This document shows positions 16,452 through 24,405 of a stretch of 49,554 bases of DNA, piece after piece. The notes beneath the pieces were generated by a model, which worked only from the letters and a program-made list of their open reading frames with translations, made no database searches and was not told the DNA's origin. The stretch comes from Lachnospiraceae bacterium. Its GTDB lineage: Bacteria; Bacillota; Clostridia; Lachnospirales; Lachnospiraceae. The position numbers were made by a program, and so were the translations under genes. Position 1 is the stretch's first letter, and each line of letters begins with the position of its first letter. The stretch lies in contig SVDE01000005.1 of the NCBI GenBank assembly GCA_015057955.1, positions 1-49,554 on the forward strand. The letters are read 5' to 3'.

Positions 16452-16480
16452 TTGATTTTTCAATGATATTAAAGTATTCT
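16452..16480 (+). promoter_or_regulatory. Promoter of mecA, predicted to give a leaderless mRNA
   Basis: TTGATT (16452-16457), 17-base spacer, TATTCT (16475-16480). The predicted start, 7 bases past the -10, is 16487, the A of the mecA ATG. No Shine-Dalgarno is present upstream. Geometry is identical to that of pgsA. Confidence 0.6.
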
Positions 16481-16486
16481 TTCTGT

Positions 16487-17239
16487 ATGAAAATCGAACT
16501 CATTAACGAAAATCAAATAAAGTGCACGCTTACCCGTTCCGATCTTGCCGGCCATCACATAAGGCTCAGCGAGCTCGCTTATGGCACGGAGAAGACTAAA
16601 GACCTGTTTCAGGACATGATGGACCAGGCTTTTGCCGAGTTCGGATTTGAAGCTACTGAATCGCTCATGATCGAAGCCATTCCTGTATCAATGGATACGA
16701 TCGTGCTGATGATAACCAAGATCGATGATCCGGAAGACCTTGACCAGGGCTTCTCCAATCTTTCGAACATGACCGACTTCATCATGCACGGCAATGGTCC
16801 TTCCGAAGAGGGAAGGGATGAGCTTGAGGATATCATCGACAGCCTGTCTGATGACCATTTCTTCGAGGATGGTGCTGACACTCCTGCAGCAAAAGGCAGG
16901 ATCAGCCTTACACAGGAATCTGCTCCCGCAGTAAAGAAGTCTTCACCTCTTGAGAGGATCTATTCATTCGACAATCTTTCGACTGTCATTGATTATGCTC
17001 ATGCAGCAGGAGACAATTTCAAGGGAAAGAGTTCTCTGTACAGGTCTGAAGATGACGGCAGGTACTATCTGCTGCTCGTCAATTCAACCCGTTCCATCAA
17101 CATGTTCGGGCATATCTGCTCGCTTGCCCTCGAGTACGGCCGCAAGGAGGTCTCCAATGCCTCGAGGAAGGCGTTCCTGCGCGAACACTTTGAACTCATC
17201 ATTCAGGATAATGCCATTCAGTCGCTTGCATCGATCTGA
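16487..17239 (+). CDS. mecA: Adaptor protein MecA
   Basis: Adaptor that delivers substrates to the ClpC-ClpP protease. The 250-residue protein has the family N-terminal domain MKIELINENQIKCTLTRSDL, an acidic linker (about 100-150) and a C-terminal ClpC-binding domain from about 160 with FDNLSTVIDYAHAAG and a DGRYYLLL strand, matching MecA in order and length. The start is ATG 16487; the ATG-less extension upstream reads through the promoter. No ribosome site precedes the ATG. It is monocistronic and ends in a terminator shared with potD. Confidence 0.9.
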   Translation: MKIELINENQIKCTLTRSDLAGHHIRLSELAYGTEKTKDLFQDMMDQAFAEFGFEATESLMIEAIPVSMDTIVLMITKIDDPEDLDQGFSNLSNMTDFIMHGNGPSEEGRDELEDIIDSLSDDHFFEDGADTPAAKGRISLTQESAPAVKKSSPLERIYSFDNLSTVIDYAHAAGDNFKGKSSLYRSEDDGRYYLLLVNSTRSINMFGHICSLALEYGRKEVSNASRKAFLREHFELIIQDNAIQSLASI

Positions 17240-17257
17240 ACTCACAGATAACATGAA

Positions 17258-17296
17258 CAAAAGGCTGCCGCATTAATTAGCGACAGCCTTTTTTAT
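17258..17296. terminator. Bidirectional terminator between mecA and potD
   Basis: Arms 17259-17271 and 17280-17292 pair with one mismatch around an 8-base loop, with A and T runs on opposite flanks. It separates convergent mecA and the pot operon. Confidence 0.85.
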
Positions 17297-17318
17297 TCTG
17301 TTACCGTTTGCTTTAGAT

Positions 17319-18833
17319 TCAGTATTTCTTTCTGAGCCTTCGTATCACAAGCAAGACTGCCAATACAATGATCACCCCGCATACTATCCATACCCACACA
17401 GGGGTATCGAGTATGCTGAAGCACCTGACATTGATCCACATCTGGTTTATCTTCTCGGTGGTCTCATTGTCAAAGTTTACCATGATGGCAGTGTGCCCGA
17501 TAGCTTCCTCGCTCGGATATTGGGAGAACAGCTGTCTGTAGACCTGGTCAGCCGGAGCGGTGATCACGTATTCACCGCTGCCCCGGTCCTCCTCTTCCTC
17601 AAAAAAATATCCGATGTCATATTCTTCGGTATCTTCTTCGTCTTCTTCGGCTCCGTAACACCAGTCGGCATATTCAAATATCCTCTCATCCTCTCCGCCT
17701 GAGATGACGGATGTGTAGCCGCCGTAATACATGTTCCTTATGACATTGTCAGGTCTTGAGATAAAGTTTATGAAAGCCTCTGCCGCATGCTGTTTGGCGC
17801 TGTCTTCCTCTATGCCTTTTTTGAGCATGACCCATCCGTCGAAATAGATGTTCGATGCTTCTTCCGGTACGGCAAATTCCAATGTGAAATCATCTTCATC
17901 CGCCTGGTCCAGGGTATATACGGCATCTCCCGACCACTGGTAATTAGCCACGATCTTGCCGGTCATCATGTCAGCTTTGCCAAGCTCAGTTTCGAATGAA
18001 TATACATTATCCTTGGCTGCTTTAAGGAACTGAAGAGCCTTAGCCATGGTTTCGTCGGATACGTCATTCATTTCCTCTTCAAGACGTTCCCTGTAATCAG
18101 GCGCGGACAGGAACTCTTCGCTCGTCAGCAGGTCATGCTTTACCGCGCCTACCGCGACAAAGTACGAATCCCTGACATTGTCCTTTATCGTTATCTTCTT
18201 TCTGAACTTCGGATCGGCAAGGACATTCCAGCTTGATGCCTCCTGCGCCGTCATTTCTTCCGGATTATAGACTATGCCTGTGATGCCCCACATGTATCCG
18301 GCCGCATATTTGCTCCACGGCTCGCCATTGATCTCATGGCTGTCAAATATGTCCCTTATGAACGGAGATACACCGTTTGTATAATAGTTAAACTCGTCCT
18401 CTTCATCAAAGAATTCATCCGAGAACGGCTGGAGAGCGCCTTCAGTCATCAGTTTCATGAACATGTACTCCGAAGGGCATACCAGATCAAATACATCTCC
18501 TATGCTCAGGCTGTTGTACAGATCCTCATTGGTTCCGAAACAGGAGTACTCAACTTTGACCCTGATCCCGTAGGTCTCCAGATACCACTCCTCAAAATCA
18601 TCGATCATCGGAGCTTCGCCGATAATGTCCCCGCTCTCAAGATCGATCGTCTCTTCCTCGTCCCAGTTGCCCTCGTCGATGTATTCTTCCCAGTTGCTGA
18701 CACGGAGGATTACCTGCTCCTGCCCGTTTTCGTCATCCGCCCGGACATTTACATTTCCCGCAAGACTCATGATCACTGAGATGACCAGTGCAGCAGCTAG
18801 TATGGGGAGGAACTTTTTACAGGACTTTTTCAT
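17319..18833 (-). CDS. potD: Polyamine ABC transporter substrate-binding protein, C-terminally membrane-anchored
   Basis: Extracellular receptor for spermidine/putrescine feeding PotABC. The 504-residue product starts with a Sec signal (residues about 1-32, ending VNVRADD) that has no lipobox cysteine. The periplasmic-binding fold follows (LRVSNWEEYID start, GVSPFIRDIF, YQWSGDAVYTLDQAD, NFISRPDNVIRNMYYGGYTS). The C-terminus is a hydrophobic helix, about 475-497, followed by RRLRKKY: a stop-transfer anchor. Gram-positive PotD proteins are usually lipoproteins, so the anchor is unusual. The protein is about 150 residues longer than E. coli PotD. ATG 18833, with AAGGAGG 9 bases upstream, overlaps potC by 17 bases. 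Confidence 0.92.
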   Translation of the reverse strand: MKKSCKKFLPILAAALVISVIMSLAGNVNVRADDENGQEQVILRVSNWEEYIDEGNWDEEETIDLESGDIIGEAPMIDDFEEWYLETYGIRVKVEYSCFGTNEDLYNSLSIGDVFDLVCPSEYMFMKLMTEGALQPFSDEFFDEEDEFNYYTNGVSPFIRDIFDSHEINGEPWSKYAAGYMWGITGIVYNPEEMTAQEASSWNVLADPKFRKKITIKDNVRDSYFVAVGAVKHDLLTSEEFLSAPDYRERLEEEMNDVSDETMAKALQFLKAAKDNVYSFETELGKADMMTGKIVANYQWSGDAVYTLDQADEDDFTLEFAVPEEASNIYFDGWVMLKKGIEEDSAKQHAAEAFINFISRPDNVIRNMYYGGYTSVISGGEDERIFEYADWCYGAEEDEEDTEEYDIGYFFEEEEDRGSGEYVITAPADQVYRQLFSQYPSEEAIGHTAIMVNFDNETTEKINQMWINVRCFSILDTPVWVWIVCGVIIVLAVLLVIRRLRKKY

Positions 18834-19626
18834 TTGACCGTTCCTCCTTTCTTCCGGCGCTGACATTCATCACTATGACTATCAGGACAACAAGTAAGAA
18901 TATTACTGTCGTCAATGCCCAGAGCGCTGTCTTTATGTGTGTCTGCGCGCCTTTTGTCGCATTTACGACATAGGTGCTTATGGTGTCAAATGTAGCAGGC
19001 TTGGTATATGTTGCTATGAAATAATCATCCAGCGACAGAGTCACGGAGAGCATGAATCCCGATATTATGCCCGGCAGTATCTGCGGTATGATTATCTTCC
19101 TTAGCGCTGTCCGGGGAGTAGCTCCGAGGTCGAGCGCGGCTTCATACAGCGAAGGATCCATCTGCTTGAGCCTCGGTATGACCGACAGGTAGACGAAAGG
19201 CGCCCCAAGCGTTACATGTCCCACGACGAGAGGAACATAGGAATCCTTGGCTATGCCGAGAACGACAACGAGCAGTATGCAAATGGAAAAGCCGGTGACT
19301 ACGTCGGCATTGATCACAGGTATCTGATTCAGGCTTTCGGTAAATGCCCTGCGCTTTCTGCCTGAGTAGAATGCGCCTATCGCCCCGAGCGTTCCGAGCA
19401 CGGTTGCCAGTACCGATGAGCCTATTGCAAGAAGGATCGTTCCGACTATCATGTCAACAAGGTCCCTGGTCGTAAACAGCGTGACATAGTTATGAAGGGA
19501 GAATCCCCTGATCGCGCCTATGTGCGTCGCATCTGTAAAACTGTATACGATCAGCATCAGGACTGGGACATACATGAAAGCAAGTACAAGCCCGAGGAAG
19601 ATTGGACGTCCGATTTTCTTGATCAC
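18817..19626 (-). CDS. potC: Polyamine ABC transporter permease PotC
   Basis: Second membrane subunit of the PotABCD importer. The 269-residue protein has about six membrane helices and the EAA loop that contacts the ATPase (YEAALDLGATPRTALRKIIIP, residues about 155-176). It starts with GTG at 19626, overlapping the potB stop by 4 bases (GTGA), and its end overlaps potD. Order A-B-C-D is standard. Identification is firm. Confidence 0.95.
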   Translation of the reverse strand: MIKKIGRPIFLGLVLAFMYVPVLMLIVYSFTDATHIGAIRGFSLHNYVTLFTTRDLVDMIVGTILLAIGSSVLATVLGTLGAIGAFYSGRKRRAFTESLNQIPVINADVVTGFSICILLVVVLGIAKDSYVPLVVGHVTLGAPFVYLSVIPRLKQMDPSLYEAALDLGATPRTALRKIIIPQILPGIISGFMLSVTLSLDDYFIATYTKPATFDTISTYVVNATKGAQTHIKTALWALTTVIFLLVVLIVIVMNVSAGRKEERSNEKVL

Positions 19627-20423
19627 AGGATCGCACCTCCCTTCATCTGGTCATTTGTATCGCCCTGTTTGCCGGTGGCCAGTGTGAACACGAATATGAT
19701 CGCCAGCAGTATGAGGGATATCATTGATCCGCCATGCCAGTTGTATGCCGAGAAATAGCTTCCTATGAGGCTTCCCATGATGTATGTGCTGTTGTAGAGC
19801 ATGTCAAGGACAACATAGTTTGTCATCGCAGGAAGGAACACCATCGACACACCGCTTATGATCCCGGGAAGGGACAGCGGGAGCGTGACTTTAAAGAACG
19901 CCATAGCGCTGTTTGCGCCAAGGTCCCTGGCCGCCTCCACGTAAGACTGATCCAGATTGATCAGAGTATTGTATATCGGCAGTATCATGAACGGAAGGAA
20001 ATCATATGTCATGCCTATGATCGCGTTCAGGAACGGGTACATCGCAAGGTTGCCCTCGATGAGCGTGAGCACTTCCTTGAGAGCCGATATCCTGAGTGAA
20101 AAGTTGATCCACATCGGGACAACAAATATGAAAATGATGACCGCCTTTGACTTGATCTTGCTGTGCGCGAGGAAATATGCCGTCGGATAAGCGATGAGCA
20201 GGCATACCAGTGTGGAGATCACAGCGATCACGATACTGTATCCCAAAGTGCCCAGGGTATTCGGGTCGGTAAAGAATCCCGACAGATTCCTGAGCGAGAA
20301 CAGTCCCTGTCCGTTGGTAAATGCGTAAAAGACGATCACCAGAAGCGGGGCTGCAACGAAAACGATGAGCCATAGCAGATAAGGGATGCCAAGTGTTTTT
20401 CTTGAAATAGCAAATCTTTTCAT
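19623..20423 (-). CDS. potB: Polyamine ABC transporter permease PotB
   Basis: First membrane subunit of the importer. I start it at ATG 20423 (266 residues, MKRFAISRKTLGIPYLLWLI), which overlaps the potA stop as TGATG and follows a purine-rich site, rather than at 20492 where the extension reads through potA. Six helices are visible, with the EAA loop YVEAARDLGANSAMAFFKVT near residue 175. The C-terminus extends into potC by 4 bases. Confidence 0.93.
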   Translation of the reverse strand: MKRFAISRKTLGIPYLLWLIVFVAAPLLVIVFYAFTNGQGLFSLRNLSGFFTDPNTLGTLGYSIVIAVISTLVCLLIAYPTAYFLAHSKIKSKAVIIFIFVVPMWINFSLRISALKEVLTLIEGNLAMYPFLNAIIGMTYDFLPFMILPIYNTLINLDQSYVEAARDLGANSAMAFFKVTLPLSLPGIISGVSMVFLPAMTNYVVLDMLYNSTYIMGSLIGSYFSAYNWHGGSMISLILLAIIFVFTLATGKQGDTNDQMKGGAIL

Positions 20424-21856
20424 CAGCGTTTCACCCTGAACTTCATCTTTGAAGGATCCATCAGAAGACCGACGTGGTCCTCCATGTTCCACAGATACTC
20501 ATCATCAACCACAAAATCCTGACCGAGATCGGTATGGATCACGTAGCTGTAATGGTCGCCTTTGTAAATGAGGTTGCTGATGTATCCGTCAACAATTCCA
20601 GATTCATGCTCGTCAGTCATCACGATGTCCTGCGGCTTAATGGCGACCTCGATCCTGACCTTCTCGGTATCTACGATCTCGCCGCGCGCGTCTGCAACGC
20701 TCCCGTCCTCAAGACGCCTGCTGCCTTTTATGATGCCGGTAATGTCCGCAGCGATCTCGCTGCCGTTGTACTCAAGGTTATAATTTTTATTGATCTCCGC
20801 TGTGAAGATGTTGGTGTTGTCCTCAGCGATCATGACATGGATGTTGTCCGGATCTACCTTCATGCCGATCGTATTGCCCGGAGTGGCTGAGTGCACCGAC
20901 TGGATCACCATCTCATTCTTGCCGGATACTACTGTTATCTCATAATGGATGCCCTTAAATATGACAGAATCGACCCTGCCCCTGATCGTGCCTTCCTCCG
21001 GGGCGGTCATGATAACGTCCTCAGGCCTTACGACAGCGGTGATATGGGTTCCTTCGGGAATGTCGTCCACGCAGTCAAATTGGGCGCCGCAGAACCTGAC
21101 TTTCAGATGTCCGGTCATAACGCCGTTGAAAATGTTGCTCTCCCCGATAAAGTCTGCAACGAACGCGTTCTTAGGCTCGTTGTAGATGTCTTCCGGGGTT
21201 CCGATCTGCTGTATCTTTCCCTCTGAGATGACGACTATCTTGTCCGACATCGTAAGGGCTTCTTCCTGATCATGGGTAACATATATGAATGTGATCCCCA
21301 GCTCTTTGTGCATCGCCTTGAGCTCGAGCTGCATCTCTTTTCTCATCTTGAGGTCAAGCGCTCCAAGGGGCTCATCAAGCAGGAGGATCTCAGGTTCATT
21401 TACCAGTGCCCTTGCAATGGCTATCCTCTGCTGCTGTCCGCCGGAAAGAGTGGATATCTTCCTTCTTTCAAAACCTTCAAGGTCGACAAGGTCGAGGACC
21501 TTCTTTACCTTCTTTTCTATCTGGTCCTTCGGGACTTTTTTCTGGACGAGTCCGAAGGCGATGTTCTCATACACATTCATGTGAGGGAACAGGGCATATC
21601 TCTGGAACACGGTATTTATCGGGCGCTTGTGAGGCGGATATTTCGTGATGTCCTCGCCGTTAAGCAGGATCTCTCCTCCTGTGGGGAGCTCAAAGCCCGC
21701 GATCATCCTCAGTGTAGTGGTCTTGCCGCATCCGGAAGGGCCCAGCAGGGTTACGAATTCACCTCTTTTTATCTCAAGGTTAAAGTCTGAGACTGCCGTG
21801 ATCCCGCCTTTATATGTCTTTGATAAGTTCTTAAGTTCAATGATGTTGTCTGACAT
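20423..21856 (-). CDS. potA: Polyamine ABC transporter ATP-binding protein PotA with extended C-terminus
   Basis: ATPase subunit driving polyamine uptake, at the inner face of the membrane. Walker A GPSGCGKTT near 38-46, signature LSGGQQQRIAIARAL near 134-148, Walker B ILLLDEPLGALD next to it, and the switch His in VTHDQEEA are all present. The 477-residue length exceeds the usual 360-380: the C-terminal 230 residues hold two TOBE-like units (about 265-335 and 385-475). I choose ATG 21856, which has AAAAGGAAG upstream, 14 bases past the regulator stop. Confidence 0.94.
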   Translation of the reverse strand: MSDNIIELKNLSKTYKGGITAVSDFNLEIKRGEFVTLLGPSGCGKTTTLRMIAGFELPTGGEILLNGEDITKYPPHKRPINTVFQRYALFPHMNVYENIAFGLVQKKVPKDQIEKKVKKVLDLVDLEGFERRKISTLSGGQQQRIAIARALVNEPEILLLDEPLGALDLKMRKEMQLELKAMHKELGITFIYVTHDQEEALTMSDKIVVISEGKIQQIGTPEDIYNEPKNAFVADFIGESNIFNGVMTGHLKVRFCGAQFDCVDDIPEGTHITAVVRPEDVIMTAPEEGTIRGRVDSVIFKGIHYEITVVSGKNEMVIQSVHSATPGNTIGMKVDPDNIHVMIAEDNTNIFTAEINKNYNLEYNGSEIAADITGIIKGSRRLEDGSVADARGEIVDTEKVRIEVAIKPQDIVMTDEHESGIVDGYISNLIYKGDHYSYVIHTDLGQDFVVDDEYLWNMEDHVGLLMDPSKMKFRVKR

Positions 21857-21870
21857 TTCGTATCTTCCTT

Positions 21871-22428
21871 TTAGAAACTTGGAGGTGTGCTCACCCATAT
21901 GAACTTTGCAGGTCTTGCATAAGGGTTTTCGATCCAGTGGTTCTTTCCTGAGTTATAGTAGAAGCTCTCCCCGGCCTTCGCGGTGAAAACATCATCCCCC
22001 AGATGAAGTTTCACCCTTCCGCTTATGACAAATCCGAATTCCTCCCCCTCGTGGGGCTTATCAGGCGCAAGCCTGTTTCCTGGCTTCAGTTCAACAAGAA
22101 GAGGCTCCATGCTGTTTTTCTGCGCGGTGGGCACGATCCACTGTATGCTGTTCCCGTCGTCATCGATCTTCTCGAAAAAGTCTCCCTCGGAGTATACGAC
22201 CGGCTCATTTCCGGTCTCTGTGAAGAACTCGGACGGAGTTGAGCCCAGGCACTCTATTATGTCCAGCAGTGTGATCACCGACGGCGCTACCTGGCCGTTT
22301 TCAAGTTGGGAAATGTATCCCTTGGTCAGTTCTGTCCTATCCGCAAGTTCCTGCTGCGTGAGGTTTCTCTCCTGTCTTAAGTTCCTTATCTTTCTTCCTA
22401 TGCTCTCAGTTACCTGTTCAGTCTGCAT
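21871..22428 (-). CDS. XRE-family regulator with C-terminal cupin domain (PuuR-like)
   Basis: First gene of the pot operon and its likely regulator. Of 185 residues, about 9-65 form a helix-turn-helix (LTQQELADRTELTKGYISQLE) and about 110-180 a cupin barrel (PHEGEEFGFVISGRVKLHLG, AGESFYYNSGKNHWIEN). This architecture is used by PuuR and related sensors of polyamines or amino acids. ATG 22428 follows GAGGCGGCGGA. The promoter and a TCAAAC-N5-GTTTGA inverted repeat lie directly upstream, fitting autoregulation. Confidence 0.9.
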   Translation of the reverse strand: MQTEQVTESIGRKIRNLRQERNLTQQELADRTELTKGYISQLENGQVAPSVITLLDIIECLGSTPSEFFTETGNEPVVYSEGDFFEKIDDDGNSIQWIVPTAQKNSMEPLLVELKPGNRLAPDKPHEGEEFGFVISGRVKLHLGDDVFTAKAGESFYYNSGKNHWIENPYARPAKFIWVSTPPSF

Positions 22429-22443
22429 TCCGCCGCCTCTGTA

Positions 22444-22460
22444 TCAAACTTTTTGTTTGA
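22444..22460. promoter_or_regulatory. Inverted repeat, candidate operator of the XRE-cupin regulator
   Basis: TCAAAC (22444-22449) and GTTTGA (22455-22460) are perfect inverted repeats around five T. It lies just downstream of the predicted transcription start and upstream of the regulator ATG, where a bound repressor would block the pot operon. Confidence 0.6.
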
Positions 22461-22478
22461 AATTACTAAACTTCATTG

Positions 22479-22507
22479 AGGATATATGTTTGTCACGGAA
22501 AAGTCAA
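22479..22507 (-). promoter_or_regulatory. Promoter of the XRE-potABCD operon
   Basis: Minus strand TTGACT (22502-22507), 17-base spacer, TATCCT (22479-22484). Predicted start near 22472, about 44 bases before the regulator ATG, with the inverted repeat 22444-22460 in between. Confidence 0.75.
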
Positions 22508-22523
22508 CATAAGTTATCAACAA

Positions 22524-22551
22524 AACAAAAAAAGCGCGCCCTGCGGCGCGC
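22524..22551 (-). terminator. Terminator after the DUF1858 gene
   Basis: GCGCGCC stem (22534-22540 with 22545-22551), loop CTGC, followed on the minus strand by a U-rich run at 22524-22533. Confidence 0.88.
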
Positions 22552-22575
22552 CTTTCCCAATCTTTGATCCGGTGA

Positions 22576-22770
22576 TCAGCCAACGATGGCGTTCATCTTT
22601 GCAACGATAGCGTCTGCATCTGTTCCGTGAACATAGCATGCCTCTTCAAGAGACTCTCCCTGAGCTGAAGGGCATCCGAGGCAGTGCATGCCGGTTTCGA
22701 GAAGAATGGGGATGAGACGATCATCTATTCTTAAGATCTCACCGATCGTCATGTCTTTTGTGATTGTCAT
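22576..22770 (-). CDS. DUF1858 domain protein (small redox-disulfide protein)
   Basis: A 64-residue single-domain protein: [28 protein letters not shown] matches the DUF1858 domain known from hybrid-cluster-associated disulfide proteins. The HCLGC pair near residues 29-33 could form a disulfide or bind metal; a third Cys is in EEACYVHG. Biochemical function is not established. It is monocistronic, with a strong promoter (22812-22840), AGGAGG site and own terminator, and divergent from the ferredoxin gene, which suggests a shared redox context. Confidence 0.85.
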   Translation of the reverse strand: MTITKDMTIGEILRIDDRLIPILLETGMHCLGCPSAQGESLEEACYVHGTDADAIVAKMNAIVG

Positions 22771-22811
22771 TTCTTTTTCCTCCTATATATATCAGTTCAG
22801 ATCCAAAGGGC

Positions 22812-22840
22812 ATTATAATATAATGCTTTCGGTTTTTCAA
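22812..22840 (-). promoter_or_regulatory. Strong promoter of the DUF1858 gene
   Basis: Minus strand TTGAAA (22835-22840), 17-base spacer, perfect TATAAT (22812-22817). Predicted start near 22805; the leader carries AGGAGG just before the ATG at 22770. Confidence 0.85.
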
Positions 22841-22894
22841 TACGGCTAATATATGCGGATTATTGAATATTTTGTGAATGAGCTATTTTTATGC

Positions 22895-22923
22895 TTGATA
22901 TCCTGATTCTTTCGTATTAGGAT
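22895..22923 (+). promoter_or_regulatory. Promoter of the ferredoxin gene
   Basis: TTGATA (22895-22900), 17-base spacer, TAGGAT (22918-22923). Predicted start near 22930, immediately before the ATACAA-A-TTGTAT palindrome. Confidence 0.65.
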
Positions 22924-22931
22924 AATTGCGA

Positions 22932-22944
22932 ATACAAATTGTAT
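22932..22944. promoter_or_regulatory. Palindrome at the ferredoxin transcription start
   Basis: ATACAA (22932-22937), one base, TTGTAT (22939-22944): perfect dyad at positions about +2 to +15 of the predicted transcript. A repressor or redox regulator bound here would block transcription. The cognate regulator is unknown. Confidence 0.45.
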
Positions 22945-22967
22945 CAATAACAAGGAGGTAATAGATT

Positions 22968-23132
22968 ATGAAGATTGTTGATAAAGAGACATGCCTCGGA
23001 TGCGGTGCCTGCGAAGGCGAGTGCCCTGTTGGTGCTATCGCTCTCGGCGATGACGGCAAGGCTGAAGTAAATGACAACTGCATCGAGTGCGGCGCTTGCG
23101 AAAGCGCATGCCCTGTCGGCGCAATTTCTTAA
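22968..23132 (+). CDS. 2[4Fe-4S] ferredoxin
   Basis: Small electron carrier of anaerobes. It translates to 54 residues with two classic cluster motifs, CLGCGACEGECP (about 9-20) and CIECGACESACP (about 37-48), each CxxCxxCxxxCP, separated by an acidic strand. The length and two-fold symmetry are those of clostridial ferredoxin. AAGGAGG stands 9 bases before ATG 22968. Likely partners are oxidoreductases elsewhere in the genome. It is monocistronic with promoter and terminator, divergent from DUF1858. Confidence 0.97.
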   Translation: MKIVDKETCLGCGACEGECPVGAIALGDDGKAEVNDNCIECGACESACPVGAIS

Positions 23133-23148
23133 TTTACAAAAACCTGCA

Positions 23149-23186
23149 AATACCTCCCGGCCAAATGGTCCGGGAGGTATTTTTTT
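23149..23186. terminator. Bidirectional terminator between ferredoxin and larC
   Basis: Perfect 12-bp stem (23149-23160 with 23170-23181), 9-base loop, T-run on the plus side and an A-rich stretch on the other. It ends both convergent units; the larC stop is at 23188. Confidence 0.9.
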
Positions 23187-23187
23187 A

Positions 23188-24405
23188 TCAGATGTTTTTC
23201 TTTATTTCTGAGATTGAAATGCCCTTTTCCTGCGCTATCTTCACAAGGTCGTCATATTCGTATTTCTCTCTTATCACTCCGTGCCCCTTGGAGATCTTCT
23301 TTCTTACAGGCCCGAACTTAGTCTCAACGGTTTCTATCGTTCTTTTAAGCGTATACCGCTTTGAGACATTCTCCCTCACGCCAAGCGTAGTGGTATGGGC
23401 AAATATCAGATCCGTCATCTTCTCCCTGTCGCCCTCCCTGCACATAACGCATATCAGAGTGCCAGGGCGGCATTTTTTCATCCCGACGGGAACAGTGTAT
23501 ACCTCGAGGGCTCCGTTCTTAAGGAGCACATCCATCGCATACCCGATCTCTTCGGCAGTCATGTCGTCAATATTGCAGGTCAGCTCCGTAACATATTCTC
23601 CGCTCTCGCTGTCCCCGAGGATCGCTCTTACGCAATTTGCCCGATCAAAATCTTTCTTTCCCATGCCGTAACCGATGGAGGAGACTGCCATGACGGGCAT
23701 GTCAGTGAATTCCTGCACGAAATACTTCAGAAGGGCTGCTCCGGTAGGCGTGCATAGTTCGCTCTTTATCTGTCCGCCATAAACGGGAATTCCTTTAAGG
23801 ATCAGGGCTGTTGCCGGTGCGGGTACGGGAAGTATGCCGTGCGCGCATTTTACTGTGCCGGATCCTACATGGACAGGTGATGCGATCACTCTGTCCGGCG
23901 CAATGCGCTCCATCAGCATGCAGACAGCTGTCACATCAGCGACTGCATCCATTGTCCCGACCTCATGAAAATGTATCTGCTCCACAGGGACTCCGTGCAC
24001 TGAGCTCTCTGCCTCAGCTATCAGGGAATACACTGCCAATATGTCCTTCTTAACCTTATCAGACACATTCAGATGATCCATCACAATGTGCTCTATGCCG
24101 TGCATGCTGCTGTGGCTGTGATGGTATTCGCTGCCGTCTTCATTTACATGAACATGATCATGCCCGTGGTCATGGTCGTGGATATCTTCTCCTTCTTCCT
24201 CTCCTTCGACCAGCACCTTCATGTGCGTGCCGCAGATCCCGCATTTTTCAGAGGGCTCGGCAGTAAAACATACACCGGGTATACCTGCATTGTTCAGAGT
24301 TTCAACAAACGCTTCTCTTTCTTCCTTGTCAAGCAGTTCAAGAAGAGCTGCGGTGAGCATGTCTCCCGCGGCGCCCATGCCGCAGTCAAAATATAGGATC
24401 TTCAC
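23188..24405 (-). CDS. larC: Nickel-pincer cofactor biosynthesis protein LarC
   Basis: CTP-dependent nickel insertase for the nickel-pincer nucleotide (NPN) cofactor of lactate racemase and relatives. The 405-residue protein starts ILYFDCGMGAAGDM, has a His-rich metal-handling loop (DHDHGHDHVHVNEDGSEYHH, near 78-97) and the C-terminal NIDDMTAEEIGYAMDVL region. In some lactobacilli LarC is made by frameshifting between two ORFs; here it is one continuous frame. It has a GTG start overlapping the larB stop by 1 base (TAGTG). The larA and larE genes are not in this window. Confidence 0.93.
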   Translation of the reverse strand: MKILYFDCGMGAAGDMLTAALLELLDKEEREAFVETLNNAGIPGVCFTAEPSEKCGICGTHMKVLVEGEEEGEDIHDHDHGHDHVHVNEDGSEYHHSHSSMHGIEHIVMDHLNVSDKVKKDILAVYSLIAEAESSVHGVPVEQIHFHEVGTMDAVADVTAVCMLMERIAPDRVIASPVHVGSGTVKCAHGILPVPAPATALILKGIPVYGGQIKSELCTPTGAALLKYFVQEFTDMPVMAVSSIGYGMGKKDFDRANCVRAILGDSESGEYVTELTCNIDDMTAEEIGYAMDVLLKNGALEVYTVPVGMKKCRPGTLICVMCREGDREKMTDLIFAHTTTLGVRENVSKRYTLKRTIETVETKFGPVRKKISKGHGVIREKYEYDDLVKIAQEKGISISEIKKNI

